Part shown: piece after piece, positions 54,923 to 62,851 of the stretch
Position numbering within the stretch: position 1 is the stretch's first letter
How the letters are laid out: every line of letters starts with the position of its first letter
Assembly (NCBI RefSeq): GCF_900103165.1
Contig: NZ_FNKY01000001.1
Span: 1,860,001 to 1,924,000 of the forward strand
Length of the DNA: 64,000 nt
Source of the DNA: Nitrosospira multiformis
GTDB lineage: Bacteria > Pseudomonadota > Gammaproteobacteria > Burkholderiales > Nitrosomonadaceae
Direction of reading: 5' to 3'
Translations under genes and position numbers: made by a program
The notes under the pieces: model-generated
What the model was told of the DNA's origin: nothing
What the model saw: the letters and a program-made list of their open reading frames with translations, nothing else
Database searches by the model: none

Positions 54923-55102
54923 CTACGACGACTTCGACCTGATCCTCGGCAATAAACGCGCTCCCGCAATGGGTCGCGCAACCAGATAAGTACCTATTCC
55001 CTGGCATCCTATACAGGTTCTGAGATTACTACGGTTTCGTCCCGTTCCTTTGCAATAAATGCACATTGTCGGCACATGATGAATATTTAGATCTTCTAGC
55101 AT
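54923..55102 (-). CDS. Small zinc-finger protein with two CxxCxGxG motifs, copy 2
   Basis: The 59-residue product MLEDLNIHHVPTMCIYCKGT ... CIGCQGIGTYLVARP is about 70 percent identical to the protein at 43434-43613, with all four cysteines and the basic tail kept. GGAGAACTAT precedes the ATG at 55102. An upstream in-frame ATG at 55132 is less likely. Confidence 0.75.
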   Translation of the reverse strand: MLEDLNIHHVPTMCIYCKGTGRNRSNLRTCIGCQGIGTYLVARPIAGARLLPRIRSKSS

Positions 55103-55605
55103 ATAGTTCTCCCGACTTGGGGTAATGCGCATATAGCTGTCAAAACCGCCACATAATTTTTGAGGTACTGAGACTAATTCTTCCGGTTAAATACTTATGC
55201 TGCTAATGCGAAATCTGATAAGTTTGATGTCAACCTTATTACCGTTATTTATTGGGCCAAGAATTATGTTTTGCTTGGCTGAGTCCAATCGTAAAGCTAA
55301 CATCGTAAGCGATAAACTTACCGGCTCATCTGAACTCCCTACCTTCCACCTGCAAGATCGCTGAGTACACTGGAACCACTAAGGGGGAACACGAAAGCAA
55401 GTTAACATAGTGGGTGTCAAGAAAAGATTCCGAAAATGTGATTAGTTTGTCATTGTTAGAAGTGTTAACAGGTCTTAGGTTGAAACTTGGAAATGGGAGA
55501 TCAGGTGAAAAGCTTACGATACTAAAGGGTTGGGGATAGAGTGATGGCGCAAGTGTCGGCGGCGGTGGCAGCATAGGTCAATGGTGGTGTGCCACCGGTG
55601 AAAGC
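55103..55605. other. Spacer with duplicated sequence
   Basis: 55410-55457 repeats 43697-43743, and 55498-55575 is a degraded piece of the phage gene at 41145. No gene seen. Confidence 0.45.
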
Positions 55606-56364
55606 TTACTTCCCCATAAATGTATAAAGTGTGAAGAAATAACTTACCAATACGACACCGATCAAAGATCCACCCATTACTAAACCAAAAGTTCCCGCAT
55701 CAAATACACGAATTCGTTCGATCTGGTATCGCTCTGATAAAAAATTGAAAATGATAGAAACCTGTATGGCAAAAAGAAATGCTGGAATTGAGGAAGTGAG
55801 ACTTTGTGAGTGTGACCATATGGTCCAAGTAGTTTTGTTGGATTCGACCGTTTTCATAAAGGCACCCCCTATTTGTGTAAAGAAATTATCCCATGTGGAT
55901 AAGTCAATGGCGTGAGTTTTTATGATACGGAGAAATTCAAGTATTACTACCAGAATTGGTGTGCTGGCCAGGGCAATTAAAGGAAAAAAGACAGCAGTTA
56001 ATACAAGGAAAGTTATAAAAGTATCGCGGAATGAGATTGAAAGCCTAAAAATAAAAAATGCGCAGTAAACCGGCAACACCAGTAAGAAGGATCCTATCAA
56101 TAGGATTGCAGCTATGCTTGAGTAGAACTCCAAGCTAAACGGATCGATATTATAAAATCTATAGATAGCGCCTTGCGCAAAAAGTATCGTTACAAGCGCC
56201 CCTGCAAACCAAATCTTTAATGCGCGGGTTACGGCATCAGGAGTATCCGGGGTTTCATCTAAAATTGATCTACACATCTTTGATGGATTCATGATGGTAG
56301 CTACCCATGCGCGAACACTATCGATAGTGACATCAAACGGTTTGTATAGCTCCTCGAATTTCAT
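55606..56364 (-). CDS. Polytopic membrane protein, Yip1-like topology
   Basis: The 252-residue protein has a soluble N-terminal part (about 50 residues) with a DSVRAWVATIMNPSKMCRSI segment and five to six membrane helices. The layout resembles Yip1-type proteins, but I cannot assign a function. The next gene upstream ends one base from its start, so the two form an operon. Confidence 0.75.
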   Translation of the reverse strand: MKFEELYKPFDVTIDSVRAWVATIMNPSKMCRSILDETPDTPDAVTRALKIWFAGALVTILFAQGAIYRFYNIDPFSLEFYSSIAAILLIGSFLLVLPVYCAFFIFRLSISFRDTFITFLVLTAVFFPLIALASTPILVVILEFLRIIKTHAIDLSTWDNFFTQIGGAFMKTVESNKTTWTIWSHSQSLTSSIPAFLFAIQVSIIFNFLSERYQIERIRVFDAGTFGLVMGGSLIGVVLVSYFFTLYTFMGK

Positions 56365-56365
56365 G

Positions 56366-56842
56366 CTAATTCTTTTTTTTGGAATAAATAAGCCATAAAA
56401 AACCCGCTACTATGAGAAATTGGGATGTCGCGAATACTCCGTGCATCACTGCGCTGCTTAGGTCAAATGAGTCCTGATCAAAATAAAATATGGCAATCCA
56501 TATTGCTGTAAGTCCAAGAGAGACTAATCCAAATAAAGCTGAAAGCGACGCGCAAATAATAATTCTAAATCTGTTTTCTGACAGAATGCCGAACGCGAGT
56601 CCCCTTAAGAAAAAACCCAATGCGACAGAGATAACAGCTATTCCGATCAACCAATAGATAGATATAGTCGAAGAATCAATACCAATTTCGTTACGAACAC
56701 TGAGCGGCAACCTAAACCACCATGATGGGGAGCTCAGGACCAATACTGGCCCGGGCACCAAGAACCACCATCCTGATGTAAGGTAGAGATAAGACATCAT
56801 GCCTTCAAAGATCTTTCGAAAGTCAAATGTCTTATCGTTCAC
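56366..56842 (-). CDS. Membrane protein in operon with the Yip1-like gene
   Basis: The roughly 158-residue protein has three membrane helices and a short soluble start (NDKTFDFRKIFEGMM), ending in a lysine cluster (YSKKKN). I prefer the GTG at 56842, behind GGAGG; the alternative ATG at 56866 has no site. The two genes are AT-richer than the chromosomal part of the window. Confidence 0.7.
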   Translation of the reverse strand: MNDKTFDFRKIFEGMMSYLYLTSGWWFLVPGPVLVLSSPSWWFRLPLSVRNEIGIDSSTISIYWLIGIAVISVALGFFLRGLAFGILSENRFRIIICASLSALFGLVSLGLTAIWIAIFYFDQDSFDLSSAVMHGVFATSQFLIVAGFLWLIYSKKKN

Positions 56843-57059
56843 AGTACCCCCGCCTCCAATATCCATGCGGTTTTTGATATGTTCCGCGGTTATACTCCCT
56901 ATATTGCATGGCAGATATGTAGCAGTCAGCTGAACGCTTACGCACTAAAATATATCGGGTATTTTTCTTCTGTTTGGTCAGGTAACCGAACAGCTCCACG
57001 ACAAGACTCTTCTCAAGCGTCGGGCGCAATAGGCTTGCGGTTGATCAGAGATCAGGCAG

Positions 57060-57545
57060 CTAACGGTTTTCTTTCATCCATCGCCACGGTGGGATAGGGT
57101 ATTTAGTCGACCATAATCCCCGTTTAGCAGCCCGGGCCTCAGCTTGTAATTTGTAGAGTTCGGGATCTTTCGCGTGCCCTTCATATACCCAAGCCATCCC
57201 GCGTTTCACTTGCTCTGCACTGACATCCAACCCATTGCATTTGACTCTGGCTAAAGTGCGTCCATATTGATCCTTTGTTATGGATGTCAGTTCTGCCTCG
57301 ATCCAGAAACAGAGGTCGGAAAGGGATTTTTTTGAACGCTTGGTATAAGGCTGCTTGCTTTCTGGCGCATCAATTTCCGCCAACCGCACTCTTACCATTT
57401 CTCCATCGATTACGATGGTAAGTGAATCGCCATCAACAATCTGGACCACCTGGGCACGGATTACCTGGTCGGTAAGGTCTGCGGCTGCCGGGAAAGGCAG
57501 AGTAATAGAGGTAATAAGAGCAATAGCAATAGTAATGGAGCGCAT
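57060..57545 (-). CDS. Secreted thermonuclease (SNase) family protein
   Basis: The roughly 161-residue protein has a signal peptide (cleavage near PAAAD, about residue 22) and one staphylococcal-nuclease domain: VVQIVDGDSLTIVIDG, VRVRLAEIDAPESKQ (Arg and Asp of the active site), DQYGRTLARVKC (second Arg) and GMAWVY. It cuts DNA or RNA with calcium, outside the cytoplasm. I chose the ATG at 57545 because it begins the signal peptide. Confidence 0.9.
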   Translation of the reverse strand: MRSITIAIALITSITLPFPAAADLTDQVIRAQVVQIVDGDSLTIVIDGEMVRVRLAEIDAPESKQPYTKRSKKSLSDLCFWIEAELTSITKDQYGRTLARVKCNGLDVSAEQVKRGMAWVYEGHAKDPELYKLQAEARAAKRGLWSTKYPIPPWRWMKENR

Positions 57546-57914
57546 TTGACTTTTAACCAAAGCGGCAAACCAAAACCTACGTGAAAGGGTGATACAACTG
57601 TTTTTAATCGCCGCGATAACCACCAACTAGAGGAGTAGGCGGGATAAAGGTATCGCCACCCAGCATGCATTTAATCATAGCACTGTCTTGCAATTCTTGC
57701 TCTTCATGGATCCACAAGAGTATTTACTATTATAAATGATTCCTGATTTCACTTTTACAATGGTCTCACATTAGTTTTTGCCATCATTCTTGGAAGGAAG
57801 CTGCTCAGTGTTTTAGCTATCACTGTTGTGTAAATCGACTCTCCGCCCATTTTCTGGCATTGCTTCAAAGGTCCCTTGCAGAAAGGATTATTCAATCTCA
57901 TCCGGTTGCCGGGT

Positions 57915-58502
57915 TCAGGACGATTCAATCTCAAACGCCCTATGCAATAGTACCGCATCTACTCCTACTCGCTCACAGGGTTTTGGGCCGGCAATCTGCA
58001 AGAATCCGAGCAGCCGTTTTTGCGCCGCTACGTGATTGGGTACAACCTCGCAGATGAGGTCGGTTACCCCATTCATCAAGTGTGAGTAAACATAGACAAA
58101 GTGAAACAGTGCGCCCATGACCGCACTTGTCGGTTGACCGGGCATGATGACGAACCTGCATAGTTCCGCCAGTTTCCGGCCTGAAAGCCGCATAGCGTCT
58201 AGTTCATGGGAATACGTTGCATCGCCGTATAATCCGTTAGCGGAATCCAATCGCATCATTACTGTGCCAACCACCATGCCGCATAGTTCGGCATCGAATA
58301 CCATATCCGCGGATGTCATGATGTGATCCGCGGAGTAGCCCTTCCTCAAGTATGATGTTTTTACCAGACGTTCTGAGCGATCAAGGGATTTCGCGGCGCT
58401 TACGACGTAGGGACCGAAGGTTGCTTTCATGCGCCTCCCATCCATCGAGTCGGGCGTCAGACAAGCGTGGTGCAGTTTACCGGGTTGATAGTTTGCCTCC
58501 AT
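57915..58502 (-). CDS. FeeM-like N-acyl amino acid synthase (GNAT fold)
   Basis: The 195-residue product fits the long-chain N-acyl amino acid synthase FeeM group: KTSYLRKGYSADHIMTSADM, AELCGMVVGTVMMRLDSANG, LAELCRFVIMP and VCEVVPNH-like ICEVVPNHVAAQKRLLGF. FeeM proteins take an acyl chain from acyl carrier protein and join it to an amino acid such as tyrosine. Relatives also accompany PEP-CTERM/exosortase systems. GGGAGG precedes the ATG at 58502. No acyl carrier protein lies nearby. Confidence 0.82.
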   Translation of the reverse strand: MEANYQPGKLHHACLTPDSMDGRRMKATFGPYVVSAAKSLDRSERLVKTSYLRKGYSADHIMTSADMVFDAELCGMVVGTVMMRLDSANGLYGDATYSHELDAMRLSGRKLAELCRFVIMPGQPTSAVMGALFHFVYVYSHLMNGVTDLICEVVPNHVAAQKRLLGFLQIAGPKPCERVGVDAVLLHRAFEIESS

Positions 58503-59079
58503 GTACTCACCTCCCCGTGAGTTGTTCCTGGATTGAGGCATATGAATTACTCATGTTCGGTCACGCCATTCCGACATTACTATTGGTGTGCCGATTGATA
58601 CGATTGAGAAAAGCCAAGCGCATATTACGACCTTCATGTTTTAATCCCTGCCGCTACTTCCCCCAATTGGTAGGGAAACATGCATGCGAGTTGAGGCTTT
58701 GCCATTGCATATGTCGCGGAATTAAAGGTTTCTGACCAAGCCCGCTGGTTAAGATCAGTTCAGCGATGCGATGGTAATGTGTGTCTGGAAGAGAGCGGAA
58801 TGGTTCCGTCATTGAATCCGTATATTTCTTTGGGAGAAATTGACCTTATGACATTCTACCGGTTTTAGACGCTTCAGATACTGGACTAAAGTACACTCCC
58901 CGATTAAAACGGTTGGACTCGCAGTGATCTTGTATTTGATCGATCCTGATGAAGGAGTGGTTCTCCCATAAGACAATCTCGCATGACACTGAATTTATCT
59001 TCAAGCAGGAAGAAAAAAATTACGCAAAACTTTATTATGAATGGTTCTTTGGGGGAGTGCGGGCCCATCATCGTAAAAA
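58503..59079. other. Spacer with no gene seen
   Basis: It contains CTGGACTAAAGTACACTC at 58881, related to the direct repeats at 27562. Open frames on the plus strand lack ribosome sites. Confidence 0.4.
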
Positions 59080-59301
59080 TCATTTATTAGTGTTGAGCAA
59101 TTTCTTTAAAAGATCATCGCTGGATTGCCGAACTGATTCGAGTGCGCCATGCAACTCCAGGAGGTTCACACGGATATATTCTTTGCAGTAGCGGCAAGAA
59201 AGCCTCGGTTCATACTTTAGCCGCGAGATGGTTTCGTCGAACTTCCCGTGACAGTGAGGACACGTGATCACGATCAGCTCGGAATCGAAATTGAAGTGCA
59301 A
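59080..59301 (-). CDS. Zinc-ribbon protein
   Basis: The 73-residue product has ITCPHCHGKFDETISRLKYE and SCRYCKEYIRV: a CxxC..CxxC zinc ribbon, then a helical acidic tail. The start is a TTG at 59301 with GGAG six bases upstream. Function unknown. Confidence 0.7.
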   Translation of the reverse strand: MHFNFDSELIVITCPHCHGKFDETISRLKYEPRLSCRYCKEYIRVNLLELHGALESVRQSSDDLLKKLLNTNK

Positions 59302-59468
59302 AGGAACTCCATTGGCGGAGCGGGTTGACGTACGAGACGAAATCTTATCATGATTGGTGGAACGCCAGGTATGTGAGAAGACTAGAGATGAATATCTATT
59401 GTTCAGGCAGCGATTCCGTGATGGCTCGGCCCATAGGCTGACATGATCAGGTGCGGATCAGATGAGAG

Positions 59469-60332
59469 CTATAGTTTTGTTATCAGATCCTGGGCGTCAA
59501 ATGGAGCCCTCACTTTGATATCGTTGTCAAAATAACAATAGAGATCGCGAGACTGTTGTTGTGGCGGGGACTGCGCCGAGATGAGATGCGCGTCATCTGG
59601 TTGGGAGCCGGTGCGCCAGGTGCGCATTCGCACTGACCAGCGCGTCAGCGCTTCGGGAGTGTAGCCGCTTGCATAAAGCACCTTGTCACCATGTAAGCGG
59701 AGATAGATGAAATCGGCGGTAATATCTTCCAGGTAGGGCCATTTTCCCGCAGTATCCGCGATAACCAATGCAATATTGTGTTCACGCAGTAGTCGCACGA
59801 ATGAATCATCGATGAAGCTTTCATGCCGGATCTCAATCGCGTGGCGCAATATGCGGTTGGCGTCAATCGCCAAACATACGCGCCCGGTCATGTGAGGTTC
59901 GCGACGACGGGCAAGACTTAACGCCTGGCTGGTGTCGCGCGGCAGAAGCTCGAAAAAATGCTTCAGTTTTTCTGGATCATAATGGAAGCTGGGTGGGAAT
60001 TGCCATAGAATGGGGCCGAGTTTTTCTCGAAGTTTGAATATTCCCGAAGCAAAGAAATTGGCGAGCGGGCCATCGACATCATGCAAGCGCTTGATGTGCG
60101 TGATATAGCGCGGCCCCTTGATGCTGAAAACGAAGCCCGGCGGCGTGTCGTTATACCAGCGCTCGAAACTTTCCGGCCTTTGCAGCGAATAAAATGTCCC
60201 GTTTATTTCGATTGTCGGAAATTTACCGGAGGCGTATTCGAGCTCGCGATGCTGTGGAAGACCGGGAGGATAAAAAACGCCCCGCCATGGCGGATAGCGC
60301 CAACCCGAAATTCCAATTCGAATTTCACCCAT
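59469..60332 (-). CDS. DUF72 (YecE-like) protein
   Basis: The 287-residue protein matches DUF72, a TIM-barrel-like family: IRIGISGWRYPPWRGVFYPP, ASGKFPTIEINGTFYSLQRP, FVFSIKGPRYITH, LGPILWQFPPSF, and the late FIYLRLHGDKVLYASGY with CYFDND. A nuclease-like fold has been proposed for the family, but no activity is established. I chose the ATG at 60332 behind AGGA; a GTG precedes it at 60335. Confidence 0.92.
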   Translation of the reverse strand: MGEIRIGISGWRYPPWRGVFYPPGLPQHRELEYASGKFPTIEINGTFYSLQRPESFERWYNDTPPGFVFSIKGPRYITHIKRLHDVDGPLANFFASGIFKLREKLGPILWQFPPSFHYDPEKLKHFFELLPRDTSQALSLARRREPHMTGRVCLAIDANRILRHAIEIRHESFIDDSFVRLLREHNIALVIADTAGKWPYLEDITADFIYLRLHGDKVLYASGYTPEALTRWSVRMRTWRTGSQPDDAHLISAQSPPQQQSRDLYCYFDNDIKVRAPFDAQDLITKL

Positions 60333-60338
60333 CACTTA

Positions 60339-60602
60339 TCAATCCTGGCCGCGCGGAAATTCCTCGCCGTCGCTGGCATAGGTGGGCGGTACGTAGAAAT
60401 TGAGCGTAGCAACATGTTTGGCCCGTATTGAGAATTTCATGTTTGTCGCCGTATTCTTCTTCCAGATGGGGCGTTCACTATACATCCAGCCATTGGTCAG
60501 CGTTGCGGTGCGATTTCCGGAACTGCCTTCCGCATCGCCAAGCGGTAGAATCATCTCTGCTGCCCGGGAGCCAATGGCCGCCGAGAACGACGCGAAATCC
60601 AC
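60339..60602 (-). CDS. Hypothetical protein, weak call
   Basis: The 87-residue frame ends TLNFYVPPTYASDGEEFPRG, just upstream of the DUF72 gene, and begins with a GTG lacking a ribosome site. The C-terminal half looks protein-like; the N-terminal half is low in character. It may be a real small gene co-transcribed with DUF72. Confidence 0.35.
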   Translation of the reverse strand: MDFASFSAAIGSRAAEMILPLGDAEGSSGNRTATLTNGWMYSERPIWKKNTATNMKFSIRAKHVATLNFYVPPTYASDGEEFPRGQD

Positions 60603-60879
60603 ATCTGAATCTTAAGTTCTGCCGTTCCAATCCACAAAATTGGACCATAAAAATACAATACGGTTTCGAGATGAAAGAATGTGCTTGACGCTCATCGTCG
60701 TCGTTCACGGATAACGCTGCGTTTAAGTGCTGCGCAGGAGTGGTCTTGCAAGCTTGAGATTGGTTACGAATCGGCGAGACTCATTATCCTTGTTTGGCTT
60801 GGGCACGCGCAGCAGAAATGAGGGATGGACAGTAATCAATAATAATACACCCGATATATATTTGGTTGTGGCGGTACAA

Positions 60880-61823
60880 ACAGGCACGGGGCCGAAGACG
60901 AGGAAGCGGACGAGGACGGCGAAACCTATGCTTCGCTGGAAAAAAAGAGCGACGCCATCCAGGGAGAGATAGCGGCATTGAAAGAATCGCTGGAAGAGCT
61001 GAACGCCGTCGACCTTGCCATTGCGGGTGTCATTGTTACTGTTGACCATGCGGGCGAATTACGCATCGAGCGGGGTTTGATCCGGAAAGAGGACATGAAG
61101 AAGCTGCCCAACGCGCAGGGAGCGGAAACAGGGTTGGCAGGAAGTGGGCAGAGCGAAACGGAGAAGCCTGTGCACTCGGAAAAACTCACGCGCATGCTCA
61201 CCGCGCACCGCAGCGCGGCGATTCAGGCAGAAATCATGAACCGGCTGGAAATTGCGCTGGCGGCACTTGTCCATCAACTGGCATTGCAGGTTTTCGGGAG
61301 TGGCTACCGGACTAACCGGATCGTGCAGGTCAACATCGAGCAAACCTGCCTCAAGAAGAATGCGGAGAACATCGGACAGAGCCGCGCAGCGATAGCAATC
61401 GAGGAAAAGCGTGTGTATTGGACAGAGTGTATCGAAGCAGCAGGGTAGGGCGGCAAGACGCTGTTCGGGTGGCTGCTGGAACAAGACCCTGCAGGCTTGC
61501 ACAACCTGCTGGCGTTTTGCACGGCGGTTTCGATTAATACCGTATCGGGGAGGGAGCATGCGCCATCGATTGACGTGGGGGCAATCATGACCGCCTTGAG
61601 CTTGGACATGGCCGACTGGTGGGAACCTACACCGGAGAACTACCTTTTGCATGTATCCAAAGACCGGATTATTGAAGTGGTGGGAGAGGCGGTTTCCCTT
61701 CAAATAGCGCAGACCATGACGAAGATGAAAAAGGGTGAACTGGTCGAGTCGGCGAATGCGAAACTGTCCGGCTTGCGCTGGTTACCGGGAAATTTCAAGG
61801 TGGCTTCCACACAAGGAGAATAG
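60880..61823 (+). pseudogene. ParB-like partition protein, 5'-truncated and with an internal stop
   Basis: The frame is open from about 60880 without a start and reads an acidic linker (AEDEEADEDGETYASLEKKS), then LTAHRSAAIQAEIMNRLEIA, LVHQLALQVFG and SRAAIAIEEK. A TAG follows at 61446, after which the same frame continues to 61823 with GLHNLLAFCTAVSINTVSGR and DMADWWEPTPENYLLHVSKD. This is the C-terminal half of the ParB/Spo0J-type proteins carried by plasmids and integrative elements; the DNA-binding and CTPase half is gone. Confidence 0.8.
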
Positions 61824-62091
61824 TCCATTGCCGTTACAGGCCCGCAAGGGCCTGTAACCAGGAGCTCTAAATTCAAACCTGAGGAATTTTCGGTGGATCC
61901 GGCTTACATCCCCTGCATCGTTGCTGGCTTTGTGTACCGTCACTCATTGCACTGGAAACGAGGAACTCGCCATTTAGCTCAAACTCAACCTTAGCCTTGG
62001 ATTCCAAGCTTTATGAATAAATAATATTAGACAATCTTCCCAAGGTAACTATAAGCTCTTCCATAGAGTCGATCAATATTTAACTTTAATC

Positions 62092-62460
62092 ATGCCGAAA
62101 GTTTCCCCCGATCACCCGATTGGTTCCAGGATTGTCCAGCTGCGGCGTGAATACAGCCTTACCCAGAGTCGGCTAGGGGAAATGTGCGGCGTGACCAAAG
62201 CTGCCGTATCGACGTGGGAGAATGGCGTTGCCATGCCGGAAATAAAGAAGCTGCTTATTATCCGTTCCAAGCTTGTTTTCTCCTTTGACTGGCTCATCAC
62301 CGGAGAAGGCGAGATGAGCAGGGCATTCGATATTATGGCCAACTTTACGGAGCGGCGCCATGCGAGCAGGCGCGATAGCCGGTGGTACGACAGGCGGCAG
62401 GTGCTGGACAGGCGCGACAGACAGCAGCACGACCGGCGCAAGAATAGCGGCGCCGTCTGA
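62092..62460 (+). CDS. XRE-family transcriptional regulator
   Basis: The 122-residue protein has an N-terminal helix-turn-helix of the Cro/C1 type (IGSRIVQLRREYSLTQSRLG, VTKAAVSTWENGVAMPEIKK) and a highly basic tail with repeated DRR units (ASRRDSRWYDRR, LDRRDRQQHDRRK). The tail could bind nucleic acid. Target unknown. Confidence 0.88.
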   Translation: MPKVSPDHPIGSRIVQLRREYSLTQSRLGEMCGVTKAAVSTWENGVAMPEIKKLLIIRSKLVFSFDWLITGEGEMSRAFDIMANFTERRHASRRDSRWYDRRQVLDRRDRQQHDRRKNSGAV

Positions 62461-62546
62461 TTCTTGGCAATACAGCATCGCCTGAAGCAGGCTGGGACTG
62501 AAGATCAAGTTTTTTTACCGCTACACCCTTAATTCGGAGAATAAAA

Positions 62547-62756
62547 ATGAGCACTCGTTTCCGCTTCCGTGGTCTAGTGTTTCTGGGACTTGTTGCCACC
62601 GCGATGAGCGGGCCAGCATTGGCCGCATCGGTGGTCTACACTTACGATGCGTTGGGGCGGCTCTCCAAGGCCACCTACAGCACCGGTGCAATCATTACTT
62701 ATGCCTACGATGCGGCCGGCAACCGCACTAGTGCTGTCACCACCGGCGCACCCTGA
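62547..62756 (+). CDS. Small secreted protein with YD (RHS-type) repeats
   Basis: The 69-residue product has a signal peptide (cleavage near ALAAS, residue 27) and two YD units, VVYTYDALGRLSKATYSTG and ITYAYDAAGNRTS, with nothing after them. Such short YD proteins are found upstream of large RHS-like or transglutaminase-like genes, as here. AATTCGGAGAATAAAA precedes the ATG (GGAG). Confidence 0.82.
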   Translation: MSTRFRFRGLVFLGLVATAMSGPALAASVVYTYDALGRLSKATYSTGAIITYAYDAAGNRTSAVTTGAP

Positions 62757-62851
62757 CAGGATCGGTCTTCCCCCAGTCGTTTCCAGGCCCACTCAAGCGA
62801 TCAGTCCGCGGCGACTTTCCCAGCCGTTTTATACTCAAGGAGCATACCGGT

